Shown here one piece after another: positions 46,277-57,341 of a stretch of DNA of 64,000 bases. Source of the stretch: Mixophyes australis (Eukaryota; Chordata; Amphibia; Anura; Limnodynastidae); NCBI GenBank assembly GCA_036250195.1, contig JAVHZZ010000004.1, positions 321,365,628-321,429,627 on the forward strand. The letters run 5' to 3'. The position numbers were made by a program, and so were the translations under genes. How positions within the stretch are numbered: the stretch's first letter is position 1; the number at the start of each line of letters is the position of its first letter. Under the pieces are notes generated by a model. The model worked only from the letters and a program-made list of their open reading frames with translations, ran no database searches and had not been told where the DNA came from.

Positions 46277-46634
46277 CAGGGTCGAACTGGTCCCCTGGGG
46301 TAAATCCTTGGTGGGCCCCACCACCTATGAACTCCACTCTTATATTATTCAACCATCCTGCCACACTTGTCCTGATTCCAGGTGAAGCATTTGTCCTCCC
46401 TTCTACTGCACCTCACCTTTCACCATTCTCCCCTATCAGACTCTAGACTGGTCTCCCTGCACCATTTTCACAGCTGCACTGGAGATGTCACAAGAGAGAA
46501 TAACAAACAAGTACCAACAGAAAAATATAAATTGTATTCTCTTGTCTGAACACACCCCCGTCTTGCCTGTCCTTTCCTTGGTCCCCTAACATTGCATTTC
46601 CCTGGTGGGCCCTTCATGTCCCAGTCCAACACTG
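46277..46634. mobile_element. hAT-like MITE
   Basis: It starts CAGGGTCGAACTGGTC; its end read inward is CAGTGTTGGACTGGGACATG. Both sides carry a GGGCCCACCA-type block in inverted orientation. Flanking 8-mers do not match clearly, so the family call is moderate. Confidence 0.55.
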
Positions 46635-46847
46635 AATATGGATACACTATACTGTATGGGTCACACAACTACCAGTGAGAATAATACTAGCTTCACTACC
46701 TTAAACAAATGTGTTAAATGCATGGAATGGGGCTCATGTATTGTTGACCATTTGTCTGCTATCCTTGCATTAGGTATGCATATTCGTACTGTGCATGCAC
46801 ATAAAGAAATACATATGTAGACATCCTTTTACAGATTTTGAACAGTT

Positions 46848-47340
46848 GTGGCACTTACTGATAAATTGGACAACCTTGAGAATCGTCATAGACATAACAA
46901 TCTCCACTTTATTGGTATCCCTGAAACGGTGAAAGGAACTGATCTCATAAATTTTCTTCAGCATGAGCTTATTGAGGTTCTAGGGGATCACATCAGATAT
47001 GAAGAATTTTATTGTGGAGAGAGCTCATAGAATGGGTCCTGAACTTGGAGGTACTAATAGTCATCCTATACCAGATATTGCTAAATTTCTTAATGATAGA
47101 GATAAGGAACTTATTTTAATTATTTTTTTTCTTAATTGAAAGAAGCACAAAAACTATTGTCCCTCAAAAATGAAGGGATTTTGCTTTGCTATGCAAATAT
47201 CTTTCACATAATCTTATTTGGTTTGCTTTATTGTATCCTGCCAAATTGCTAATTACTAACAACGGCCAAAATGATTTCTTTGAGGACTACAGAGTTTGTA
47301 AATCATATTAATATTCTGGGCATTATGTAAAACAAATCAC
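46848..47340 (+). pseudogene. L1/Tx1 ORF1 remnant (RNA-binding protein)
   Basis: Reads LTDKLDNLENRHRHNNLHFI and GIPETVKGTDLINFLQHELI, then after a frameshift near 47,010 FIVERAHRMGPELGG, and later FALLYPAKLLITNNGQNDFF. This is the order of L1-type ORF1: end of coiled coil (DLENR.RRNN), RRM-like domain (I.GIPE, IERAHR.G), and C-terminal domain (LYPA...T.NG...F). ORF1 coats the element RNA as a chaperone. The N-terminal coiled coil is not visible, and the copy has at least one frameshift and stops. Confidence 0.78.
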
Positions 47341-47708
47341 CAAAATGAGTTTGTTGTTTGGTTATTTTTTTTGTTTATTTTGTTTTAGCTTTTGTCATGT
47401 TTTTATTCATGCCCCTGCCTTGTAAGATCAGGTGTATGATTCAATATCTGGTGGACAATTGGAAAAGGGAGGCGTTTTGTAAGCAAACTTTTCTCAGTCC
47501 TCAACTTTTCTATGTATTTTTTGTTATATGTGTTTGTTTTTTAACAAGGTGCAGGCATAGTTAAATATTTATGGCAAAATATTCCTGCCCTGCTTGCTGG
47601 GACAGGGTGAGAGTTATATTTAGCTATTTTTCTACGGCTTCAGTCCCTTTAAGGATGGGTATTTTATGACTTTGATACATCTTTACAATTACATATGATA
47701 CAGGTAAC

Positions 47709-48140
47709 AAGCTCCATGTAGTCTCCTGGAATGTGGATTAAACTCACCAATTTAAAGTAAAAAAAGTTGTTACTTATCTGAAACGCTGTCTCCTGACATT
47801 GTCTTCATCCAGGAGACATACTAGAACTGTGCTCAGGAAACAACATTAAAAGCTGAAGGGATTCCAGATTGTATTTCTGCCCATTATTTTACAAAAAAGT
47901 GGGGAGATGCAATACTTTTAAATAGAAGGTTGTGTTATACTATTGAGGATTTGTTAATTGATGTTGAAGGTAGATATGTCCTTCTGTATCTGGTAATTGA
48001 TGAGGAGCATTTTACCCTCCGAAACATTTATGCTCCTAATATGTGTAATCATAGTTTTTTTTACTAAAATGTCTGGAATTTTGCTTTAAAGAGATACTTC
48101 TAATCTTATTGTTGGAGGAGATTTTAATACGGTTAACAAT
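47709..48140 (+). pseudogene. L1/Tx1 ORF2, apurinic-type endonuclease remnant
   Basis: Reads KLHVVSWNV, then LPDIVFIQETY, WGDAILLNRRL, GRYVLLYLVIDEEHFTLRNI with YAPN, and after a disruption LIVGGDFNTV near 48,105-48,130. These are the hallmark motifs of the LINE AP-endonuclease (SWN, QETH, GRY...YAPN, GGDFN), which nicks the target to start reverse transcription. The stops after SWNV and within the QET region show decay. Weak ORF2-like sequence continues to about 48,650. Confidence 0.82.
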
Positions 48141-48944
48141 CCCTGGTTGGATAAATTTCCTGCTTCTTATTCTGGGTTCGGATGGGATATATCCATTACT
48201 TGAAGGCTTCCATCCTATCTAGCTTAGTCAAATGACTTTGCTGAATATCTCAATCAAAAATTGATGGAATTTGTAAATGATAACTTCACTGGAATGTTAT
48301 TCTGGGAGACCTCTAAGATGGTATTGAGGGATCGTATCATCGCGTATTTAGCTAATCAGAAGAGAATATCAAGCTAAATATTATCTTCTACATCCTGTAG
48401 AGGAAGCTGTAAAAGTTGCATTTGAGACATATTCTTCAACTTCTTTTTTTGATTTCTATGTGATAAAATGATAGCTTCTTGAGGATCCTCTGGCCTCTAA
48501 TGGGAAGTCTAGGTTAGAGTATTCTAAAAATAGATGCTTTAGGTGGGAGGAGAAGGTTTTAGTGAATATGTGTAAAGCTGAACCTAAAAAGCACATGTAG
48601 AGGCAATTGGGGACCTGGTTTCAGATAGTAGATATGTTGCATCTTCTGATATTGTTTCTCAATTGTTGCTATTTTTATGACATTTTGTAAACTGCTGGTG
48701 ACCATTATGTATTATGTCTAATCACTGATTGTTATTTTTACTTGAATTTTCATGTATTACAATGTGTATATTGTATGTAGCCTTGTAATGTAAAGTGTGC
48801 TTTACTGATAGACACCAGTGACCTATGCAAGTGTCAAGAGTCTTTTGAAATTAACCAGGCTAGACAGATAACATCTCTGAGAGCTCTAGATTTGTGTATA
48901 CAGTCCAGCCACTCAAGCAGAGCAGAGATAAGAGTCATATACAT

Positions 48945-49800
48945 ATAAAGAACAGCGCTGTGGATTGAAGAATATCCAAATGGAAATGGGTGTGAAGGAT
49001 CCCAAAATTATTATATGAAAAGGTTAGGTCTCAAAGTTAAAAACACATTAAATCAGTGATTACAAAATAAAAACAATAAACATGCATCAAAATAAAACAT
49101 AAAATATAAAGACACAATAAAAGCAATAAAAAAATATCATAGAATCAAAATAATATACAATGGTGTCATGTAAAACGGCTCCAGTCTAAATTCCAGCACT
49201 ATAGCCAAAAACACATTCAAGACAGAACCTACCCAATAGAGTAGGAAAAACAATATCCCCACTTGAGATGTATAGGTGCTAAGTTTTAGATCCCACTAAA
49301 ATAGTCAAAAAAACAAGAGTTCTTGCCCATAGTTAAGTCCAACATCAAACTTTCTGGATTTATAATGTCCTGTAGTATTCCTTATTAAGACAACCTTTAG
49401 GGGTCCTGATGGCAAAGGAAAAGAACTTCTTACCGGTTAAAGAAGAATGACAATCCTCCGGAGGGATAGAGCCTGTGTATTAATCCATGATATCATGGAC
49501 ACTCACCCGTAGGATAACCATAGACCCTGTCTTGTGTATCGTGTATCTGTGCTTCATAGACGACGGGGGAAAAAAGAGATTGGTTTCGTCTGTAATGAAA
49601 GTGCTTATCCAAGGGAGAAGATTGGAGCCAGCGACCTCTCCCTCTTATCTGACTCATTTTGTCTCAGCACCCTGAGTCTTTATCAAAGCTGATCATAATT
49701 AGAGAATGGTCCATATTTAAAGGCTAAAGAAAATCATCCTCTGGGTAATTAATTAGTCACCAATCACTCGTCTGACAGCTCCAATAATGAAACTGGCGGA
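48945..49800 (-). mobile_element. Possible PLE 3' region, minus strand
   Basis: Read on the minus strand it has a degenerate hammerhead-like block (49,690-49,651), then an AT-rich tail ending CACAGCGCTGTTCTTTATAT. This is the same general layout as the two PLEs in this window, whose ends carry GGCGCTAACA- or GGCGCTTAAT-like motifs next to TA-rich sequence. No coding part remains, so the call is tentative. Confidence 0.4.
49651..49690 (-). ncRNA. Degenerate hammerhead-like motif
   Basis: On the minus strand GATAAAGA is followed by a hairpin CTCAGGGTGCTGAG, then ACAAAATGAGTC. The positions correspond to CTGAGGA - hairpin - CGAAACGCGTT in the PLE at 13,644. The core bases are changed, so it would not be active. 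Confidence 0.25.
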
Positions 49801-50565
49801 CACAGCATTACAAATTACAAGTACCATGATCATAAACAATATAAAACAATCCAAGATAATTTATTAGGTTTACTAGTTTTATTTACTATTGTAGAGTTCC
49901 TATCCCAATAGCGCCGGAGTGTTTTCCTTTCTTGGGGAAATGCTGTTATCTTCATGTGAGAATCATGTCCTCGGAGATGCCAGACATATATTTCAGGGAT
50001 AGATAACTCACTTTGAAAGCCCTGTGTCGTTCTGGGAATTAATCTGCTCTGGTTGAGAAAGCTAACCTCCAAAGGTGGGAGCGATGTGAGAAAGGATTAA
50101 ATCAGGTGCCTTACCTAGTAAAAGGGTTAATTTCTTTGAGGAGGTCTATCTAGATTGAAGTGTGCGATCTTTCTCAAAGTGTACTTCTCTCACGTCAAGT
50201 CTTAACGAGTAAGTAAGTGACTCTGGTTTTATTTCCTATTTTATTTTTGAAACTTATTTGTGCAGCTTATTTTGTATGTCTTGTATGTCTCACTAACTGT
50301 AATTAAGCCTTGGAAACATTTTTCGAATTAAATACATTTAATCTAGCATTCTCCATGATTCTTTGTGAATTTGCGAAGCCATGTGAGTCTCATGCTACAG
50401 GTGTATGTGTTTTAATAAGTGGTTTTGGTGAACGTAGGGATTCCATAGTAAATCCTTTGTGGTGACAGAAAATGTGTATTCATTGGTAAGCGACTAAGGT
50501 GACTCGGGTGATGGTCAGCTGTTTCAGATTGTTGTATCTGAGACAGGCTGGGCGTTCGTGACACT

Positions 50566-51447
50566 GCCGATATGAGTGATTTACGCTTCCATCATCTCCT
50601 TTTACGATCAATAAACTGCCTAAAGTCTCTGATTTTCAACGTAATGTCCTAAATTTGAAAATTGCTGAGCTAGAAATCAATTTGGTCACTAAATCTTTGC
50701 CTGTTAATAAACTACCTACGGTTTAAGTGGGGAATACTACAATTCTTACGTTTTAAGATATTACCATTTCTTTCATTATCAGTTCTTTCTACTTTGTATT
50801 GCAAATTACATATTGACCAACTTCCCTTTCATAACTTCAATGAAGCTTATACAATTTTTATCCCTAGGCCTAAAAAACTATTTCTTCTTACCATCGTATC
50901 ACCTAGCTAAACCAAGATTTTAAAATTCTGTTAAAATTCTGGCTAAAGTGATGGCGAATAGGCTATAAAGTATCCTTTCTGATTTACTTACTTCTCATCA
51001 GTTGGGGTTTATCCATTGTAGGCACTCTGTGCGAGCAGTACGGATAACTATTGCTGTTATTGTTCAGCCAATTAATTCCTGTAACGGGGCAGCTAATATT
51101 TTGTTGAGTCTAGATGCTGAAAGGGCATTCGATAAAGTTTCCTGGATGGTTTCTTTTGCAGGGAATTTGCTCATTTTATTCAATACATATAAAAGAACCC
51201 AATTACTTATTTATCTATCACTGGCATTTATAGTGAACCAATAACAATGACCTGCAGGGGTGCACATTGTTGCCTTTGCTTTTTAATTTATCCTTGGACC
51301 CTTTCCTGCGTATACTGACTGTGATGCCTAATTTTCATGGAATGTTTCTGAGGGCTGAGGAGATAAAATTGGTAGCTTTTGGCAATGATCTTCTTTTGTT
51401 CATCTCAGATCTACACCTTTCTCTGCCATCATGATTGGTTAAGATTG
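50566..51447 (+). pseudogene. L1/Tx1 ORF2, reverse transcriptase remnant
   Basis: Reads LPKVSDFQRNVLNLKIAELE with VTKSLPVNKLPT, then after stops VMANRL, LGFIHCRHSVRAVRI, LLSLDAERAFDKVSW, LQGCTLLPLLFNLSLDPFLR and KLVAFGNDLLLFI. These are the LINE reverse transcriptase blocks in order: the K.P..DG region (damaged), Q.GF..R, S.D...AFD.V, QGC.LSPLLF, and the catalytic FADD, which here reads FGND. Loss of the second aspartate pair plus several stops makes it inactive. It ends at the solo LTR, which lies between LVKIAE and FGKVSGFKVN. Confidence 0.85.
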
Positions 51448-51452
51448 CAGAG

Positions 51453-52708
51453 TGTCATGGCTATGGATATTTTATGGATCCCCAACCTCTACCAGGATAA
51501 TAAAAGCAGAGGATGGTGGAGACAGAACCCGCTGGGGTTGATAGTTCAACTTGGGAGCAGCACAAGATAGAATACACAGACGATGATATAGTGTTGCAAT
51601 TTAGTATATTCATTTGATGATGCAGCAACAGTAGATAACAGATGTATATATAAAACTCAGCTGGGCTGAGTACGCGGCAGTTCATAAACAATACAATTAT
51701 GGAAGTACTTCAGATGGTAACCATTAGCAACGGCATGAAGATAGGCAGTAACAGTTCAACGCTGAAATGGTAATATAGAATACTTGCAACCTTCACACCA
51801 CACACAGCAATAAAGGAGAATCACTGACACAGCTAAAAGTCCAATATGAATAGTAGATAGACTTGGCTGATCCAGATGGAATATGATTCACTTTAGCAGA
51901 TGGTTTACAGGTAACGTAATGGTTCAAACAGCGGAACAGGAGATGTTAATGCAGTCCAAGAACTGGGGTAATCTGGAAACATGCAATGGAATGTTGCTTA
52001 GAAGTACAGCGTGGAAATAACAGTCCAACCGTGCGTAACACTAGGAGTCACAGATAATCCAACTTCACCAAGAGGCGTTAGTTCATTACTAACAAGATAC
52101 AGCTGAAATCGCACACAACTTGAATAACAGAACTGGCTACTAGTTCGGCAATATATTCTTGAGAACAGTCCAGCAACTTAATAATCAGCAGAGTAGTAAT
52201 ATAGCCGTGCCAGACATAGAACCACAGATGACAAGTTAACTTGATTGTAGTTCAATAAAGAATATAGGCAGCTTGAGCAGAGAGGTAGTTGAGCCAAATA
52301 TGAGTGCAGATGTAATAGGCAACTCACGAGACAGTTCAGTGTGCAGATGGAAATCAACAGGTAGTTTCAGCTTGTAGATGACCATGAACTGGTATACAGC
52401 GGATCCGATGAGAGCAGTGATGACAAGCAATCTCGGCAACCGATAACATCCAGGAGAAGTCAAAGAGTCAGGGATGCAGCCTGAACCCACGGCAGTGTGA
52501 GTAACATGAAGATCAGGCAATGAGTCCCTGATCACAGGTGGTTGAAATAGTCTTTAGGAACCAATAAGCTTCGGAAGGAGGTCTCAAGTAGGATAACATA
52601 AAACAGCCATGAAAAGGTAGAGACTCTGAAGCAGAAGACAAGCACCAACATAGTTCCCCAAAGGGCAAGTCACACGCTAGCACCTAGCTATGGGACCGGC
52701 GTGTGACA
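51453..52708. mobile_element. Solo LTR, 1,256 bp, CAGAG duplication
   Basis: It starts TGTCATGGCTATGG and ends CGGCGTGTGACA, the TG...CA form with a TGTCA/TGACA inverted end. It is flanked by the identical 5-mer CAGAG (51,448-51,452 and 52,709-52,713). Removing it with one duplication joins L1 ORF2 exactly in frame (IAEFGKVSG). A single LTR with no internal region means the rest was lost by recombination between LTRs. Orientation is not settled; the minus strand start TGTCACACGCCGG looks slightly more typical. It does not code for a protein. Confidence 0.93.
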
Positions 52709-54310
52709 CAGAGTTTGGGAAGGTCTCCGGATTTAAGGTTAACAGGGGGAAATATGTGGCAATGGTGTTGGAGGCGGTTATAAAACCGATATGGGGCATA
52801 TCTTTCAATCTTACGTGTAGCACGTTCACTTACCTATTTGGGGATCCAGCTTTCTAAAAGTATACATAATCTCTACTCTTTGAATGTTAGTCCTACTATT
52901 AACAAAGTTTCTGCTCAACTTAGACCTTGGAGTCATCTCCCTCCTTCATATGTAGGTCGAGCAAATTTAATAAAATTGATTATTTTTCCAAAACTTTTAT
53001 ATCCGCTACCATTATTGTTTATGACCGTGCATGAAAAGTTGATAAATGTGGAATTTCACCGTTTTATTTGGCAGACTAAGAGGTTCAGAATTGGCTTACT
53101 TAAGTTACAACAGCCTTTTTCTGGGGCTGGAATGAATTTTCCTATTTTAAAATTATACAATTATGCTGGAATTCTCAGGTATGTTCGTGAATGGCTTCAT
53201 GTCCAAAATGTTTATGTTAACTTAGAGGCTGATAGATCTTTTGTGACTACTTGCACTGTGATATCTTTTCTGCACTTATCTAGACAAGATCTTTTTGCTA
53301 ATTACTGCTTGTTAAGTCTGACAAGCAACTCGTAATAAGTATCTTAACTGTATTTATTCGTTTTACCTGCCATTCTTAAATAATCCAGGCTTTCATGATA
53401 GGAGAGCTGAATATCCATTTAATTTATGGCAGAAACAGGGTATTTATAATATTAGATCATTGGTGGACCTGCCCAATAGGAAACTGCTTACTGTAGTTCA
53501 GATTAGTATTAAATTTGAGTTAACCTATACTAATGTTTTTGCAGTACACCAGATGCAACACTATGATTCTTTTGTTCTTAAACATCTTTCTCCTTGAGAT
53601 TGGACTAATAAATGAGATATGGTAGTCACTAAGCCTTTGTTGGGCTGGGGAGTGATTACCGCTCTTTATAAACTTTTACAAACAATTTTTGATTTCTACG
53701 AAAACTTGCTTGAGTCTGTCTTATTGGATTGGCTTTTTTACTCAGGTCACTCTGCTGCTTTTTTATTCTCTATTTAGACATTACCCGCTAGCATGTATAG
53801 AGAAATGTCCTAAAAATTTTTTCATAGGGGTTAATTGTTCCTGTGCTGCAATCACATAATGAGCTTATCCGACTCAAGTTTGTGCCCAAAATGCTATGCT
53901 CCTGAGGCTTCATTTTTTCACTGTATGTGGGAATGCCCTATATTAGGCGTTTTTGGCAGCAGGGCCATCAATATCCATCTCTGTATGTTTTGTATTATGT
54001 ACCTTTGTCACCTGAATGGGCTGTGCCTGGTATTGTTATGGGTGAATTTCCTTAGGAGGGGTAGTAGAAAGTTACTTTTGATCATTTCTGTTGCTGCTTG
54101 GAAGAATATTTTGCAAATGTGAACATAGGACCAATCACCATCTTAAGATATTTTTCATACAAAACTTTTCTTATCAGTAAGAATGGAATGACTCCAATCC
54201 TCTTTGCATAAGCAGGATCAAGTCAAGAATTAGTATGGAAAAGTTTTATAGGTACGTTACCTGATACTTTAAAATTTAAAATTTTCTCATGTTTCAAACT
54301 TACAACTTGG
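52709..54310 (+). pseudogene. L1/Tx1 ORF2, thumb and C-terminal remnant
   Basis: Directly after the solo LTR: FGKVSGFKVNRGKYVAM, then YLGIQLSKSIHNLYSLN, LRPWSHLPPSYVGRANLIKL, IIFPKLLYPLPLLFM, EFHRFIWQTKRFRIGLLKLQ and AGMNFPILKLYNYAGILRYV. This is the usual L1 order after the catalytic block (YLGI, W..L..S..GR...K....PKL.Y, F.W..K.PRI...L). Near 53,875-53,940 the cysteine motif CPKCYAPEASFFHCMWECPI marks the C-terminal zinc-knuckle region. Stops and shifts are frequent after 53,330. The last L1-like residues fade by about 54,310. Confidence 0.84.
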
Positions 54311-54676
54311 TATTAGACCGAAATGATTATAAATGATCCTCATGTAGCAATATCTAATAAGCAGTAAACCTCTGTTTATTAGTTTCTCCCTAGAGCAGAT
54401 ATAGATGTTTCACCCCCCTCTTTTTTAAAATATGGATGTTTATTAATTTAAAAATAGACTGCATCTGGAATATAAACTATAAAGTGAATTGTAAATTTGT
54501 TATAATTATAAAATACTAAATTATTCTTTGAAACAATATTATATGTTAAGTATTATAATATTGCATTATGTTTTGTGAGATAGGGGTATGGCACACTGTG
54601 TAATTTTATATTTTTTCAAATAAATAGTAAAAATTATTTGTTTTTAGCACATAAAGGGTTATAATTAGAACATGAA
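54311..54676. other. AT-rich stretch after the LINE
   Basis: Probably the end of the L1 3' region; no clear poly(A) or duplication was found. Confidence 0.35.
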
Positions 54677-54996
54677 GGGCCTGAGTCATTAAGGAGAGAA
54701 AAGCATAAAAAAGGAGTAACTTGGCACCTGGGCAAAACCATGTTGCATTGAAGGGGGAGGTAAATTTAAAATGTGGGAACAGATTTATAGTTGGGATAGG
54801 GCATGTCCTAGATCAACTTTAAATTTCAGTGTAAAAATAAAGCTATCAAGTATTTGTGTGCTACATGGAAAAACAGCCAGTATTTAACATATGTGCAAAA
54901 TAATAAACTAATTTGCACCCCTTGTATTGCAACATGGTTTGTCCCAGAGAACATTTACTCCTTTTATTTGCCTTACTTTCCTTGATGACTCAGGCC
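54677..54996. mobile_element. GGGCCTGA-type MITE, reverse-oriented copy, GAA duplication
   Basis: It starts GGGCCTGAGTCATTAAGG and ends TTGATGACTCAGGCC. GAA flanks both ends (54,674-54,676 and 54,998-55,000, allowing one T). The interior is the reverse complement of copies 1, 2 and 4, for example GGGATAGGGCATGTCCTAGA. Confidence 0.82.
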
Positions 54997-56379
54997 TGAA
55001 AGGTGTAAATATGTCCTAAATGATTGCAACCAATCAGAGTTCTGCTTTTATTGTTTCACTCAGACAGATAAAAGCTTCTTCCTGATGTTACTAAATAACC
55101 CTTATGGTATGCAAACACAGCAGTAAACCAGGGTTTCTTGACCTCCTGATAATATTTTACTGATTTGACAATATTTGATTGATTTGTATTTAGCACACAA
55201 CACCAGATATAAAATAGAAAAGGCACACAGCCTTCTAAATACCCACTCATTTTATTACGCAATCAAAACTCCTTTAAACATTAAAAATAAACATTGCATA
55301 AAAAAATATTTTTCATAAAATAAACACAGTAAAACCAACTTCACATAAAAAAAAACATTGTTGAAATTCCTATGTAAATAAGCTATTTTGATTATGACAA
55401 TTAACCTGCCTTGGTTGCTGCAAAGGTCAGATCTGCCAGTGGTACACAGGGCTACCGAGACCAATTTCAGGCCCTTGTGTGAACAATTATTGCCTTGGGG
55501 TGTGTGACTGCATGGATCACCCAGGCTCCAAGCCAGTGGCAGATACAGAGGGGAGTAAAGAGTAAACGTGGCAATTCGCCCCCCAAACAGAACTATACAT
55601 GCCTTTAAATTGCGACCAAGTGGGAGGTCTGACCAAAGGAGGGGGGGGGAGGGGCAACAGGAGCCAAGCATTCAAAGTAAAGGAGAGGCATGTCTATGGT
55701 AAATTCCCCCCCCCTCAAAAAAAAGTCTAGGTCCACTCCTGCTGCAAGCACAGCTTCAGCAAAAGCCAATGCTGAGAATGCAACCTAGGAAAGGTGTAAG
55801 CACAACTCCCACCAGTCTTTAATGTGGCTCATATGGGAATGTAGATAGTTAGATGGGGCCAGAGTCACATCCTTCCCCACCTCAATTTACCAATACCAAG
55901 TTACCAAGGGAGTCACAGAGCCTTTGTACTTTTCCCACCCCTCTCTTAGCTCCTCTGGTTAAACAATGGACTGAACTGCTACAAAAACCTAGTAAACCTA
56001 GAAAAAATACTTTAATATATTGTTATTCTCCTACAACCCTTAGCTATAAAGGCATGTCATTTGGCTTCTGATTGAACAAGGCACTGATGTGTGTTTGATT
56101 GCCTGTGGTATGGAATATTAGACTGTGCTATAGAAAGAAAACATAAAAATAATTATTATTATTATATTAATTTGCTTGCTTAACCATTAACTCTCCAGTG
56201 GTTGTAGAACTGAAAGCCCAAGTATGTGTCTCCAGCAAGAGGCAGATAGGCCAGGCTGACACTTATTGTGCCATAAAATCTGTAGAGTCATGGGTTTCCT
56301 ACCTGCTCTAAACCAAAACATAATTTATTGTATTCCATTGGTGTAACAATAAAGAACAAATTAAACTACAGATAAAAAT
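54997..56379. other. Anonymous stretch
   Basis: No supported gene. A run near 55,500-55,740 is purine- and C-rich and resembles hAT debris, but no paired ends were found. An (ATT)n-like tract lies at 56,150-56,166. Confidence 0.4.
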
Positions 56380-56743
56380 ATATAAGCTCTAGGCGCTTAA
56401 TAAATAACCCAAGTGTTCAGTGAATTTTACACCAAAACATATAAAAGATTACAAATTAATTACACATTATACAGTAAGGCAGCTTCTAATCCTGTAGGCA
56501 CCTGTTTGTAAGTTCAATACCTAGAAAATAAAACAAAAAACAGAAGCGGCAAACATAGTGTATTATGTAATACAATAATCATGAACATTTAATTCTAACA
56601 AGTCACAGCGTATCAAAGGATGATAAAGATTATGCTTATCTTATCCACAACACAAATTTCAGGAGGCGAAGGTTTCCTGAACATATTTTCGGCTCAATAA
56701 GTAGCTGTATCCATATTGGAAACTAAAAAGCTCCACAAATATA

Positions 56744-56774
56744 GAACGTGTTTCGTCGTCTTAACTTTCTCAGG
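56744..56774 (-). ncRNA. Hammerhead-like motif of the second PLE
   Basis: On the minus strand CTGAGAA, then A, a short hairpin GTT-AAGAC-GAC, then GAAACACGTT. The order matches the copy at 13,644, with a weaker stem II and an A in place of the conserved G of CUGANGA. Probably inactive. Confidence 0.38.
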
Positions 56775-57341
56775 GGGTGTAAATCCAATCTTACATCTGG
56801 CAGTTTATATAGTCCATCAAACTACAAACAACACCAATCCGACTGTACCAGCAATTACAATGTGGACTTCCTCGTGCATCACTTCCGTTATATCACTTCC
56901 GCCACACTGATTAAATCTCTTCCGCCCATATTTCTTATTGGGAAACAGTAATTCATAATATATCTAACATAGGAGATCTCCTATCCTATATTACAAATGC
57001 CATTATCCCATCAATCACAAACAAGGACAGCAATATGAGGATCTATACAGTTAATCAGTTTACTTCAAACATGGCTTTCCAAAAATGTCCCCATATAGGG
57101 TACAGTATGACATCTTTTTGGTTGGTAAACCTTCATACCTCTGCACAGTTATAGGAAATAGTTTTAAATATAAATATAAATGAACAGATCACTATTCTCA
57201 GTATATCCCAAGCTCATTTATCTAATCCACACTATATTGCCCAACAGGAGATCTAATATACCACTGTAATATAAAAGTGTGACGTAAAATGTTCCCATAT
57301 CAGCTACTAGCAGCCATTTTTTGGTTATCAGTATAAAATTA

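Larger units (their letters stand above)
48662..50565. mobile_element. Composite insertion in L1 ORF2, family uncertain
   Basis: L1 ORF2 similarity stops near 48,660 and resumes near 50,590 with LPKVSDFQRNVLNLKIAELE, so about 1.9 kb in between is foreign. Its outer parts look LTR-like: the right part has AATTAAATACATTTAATC and an end like GTTCGTGACA. The borders are not sharp and I found no matching duplication. A PLE-like piece (48,945-49,800) lies inside it. Confidence 0.5.
46848..54310 (+). mobile_element. Decayed L1/Tx1-type LINE, split by two insertions
   Basis: Plus-strand remnants occur in the right order for an L1-like LINE: ORF1 (46,848-47,340), endonuclease (47,709-48,140), reverse transcriptase (50,566-51,447) and the ORF2 C-terminus (52,709-54,310). 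A ~1.9 kb composite insertion (48,662-50,565) and a solo LTR (51,453-52,708) interrupt it. Many stops and frameshifts show the copy is dead. Confidence 0.85.
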
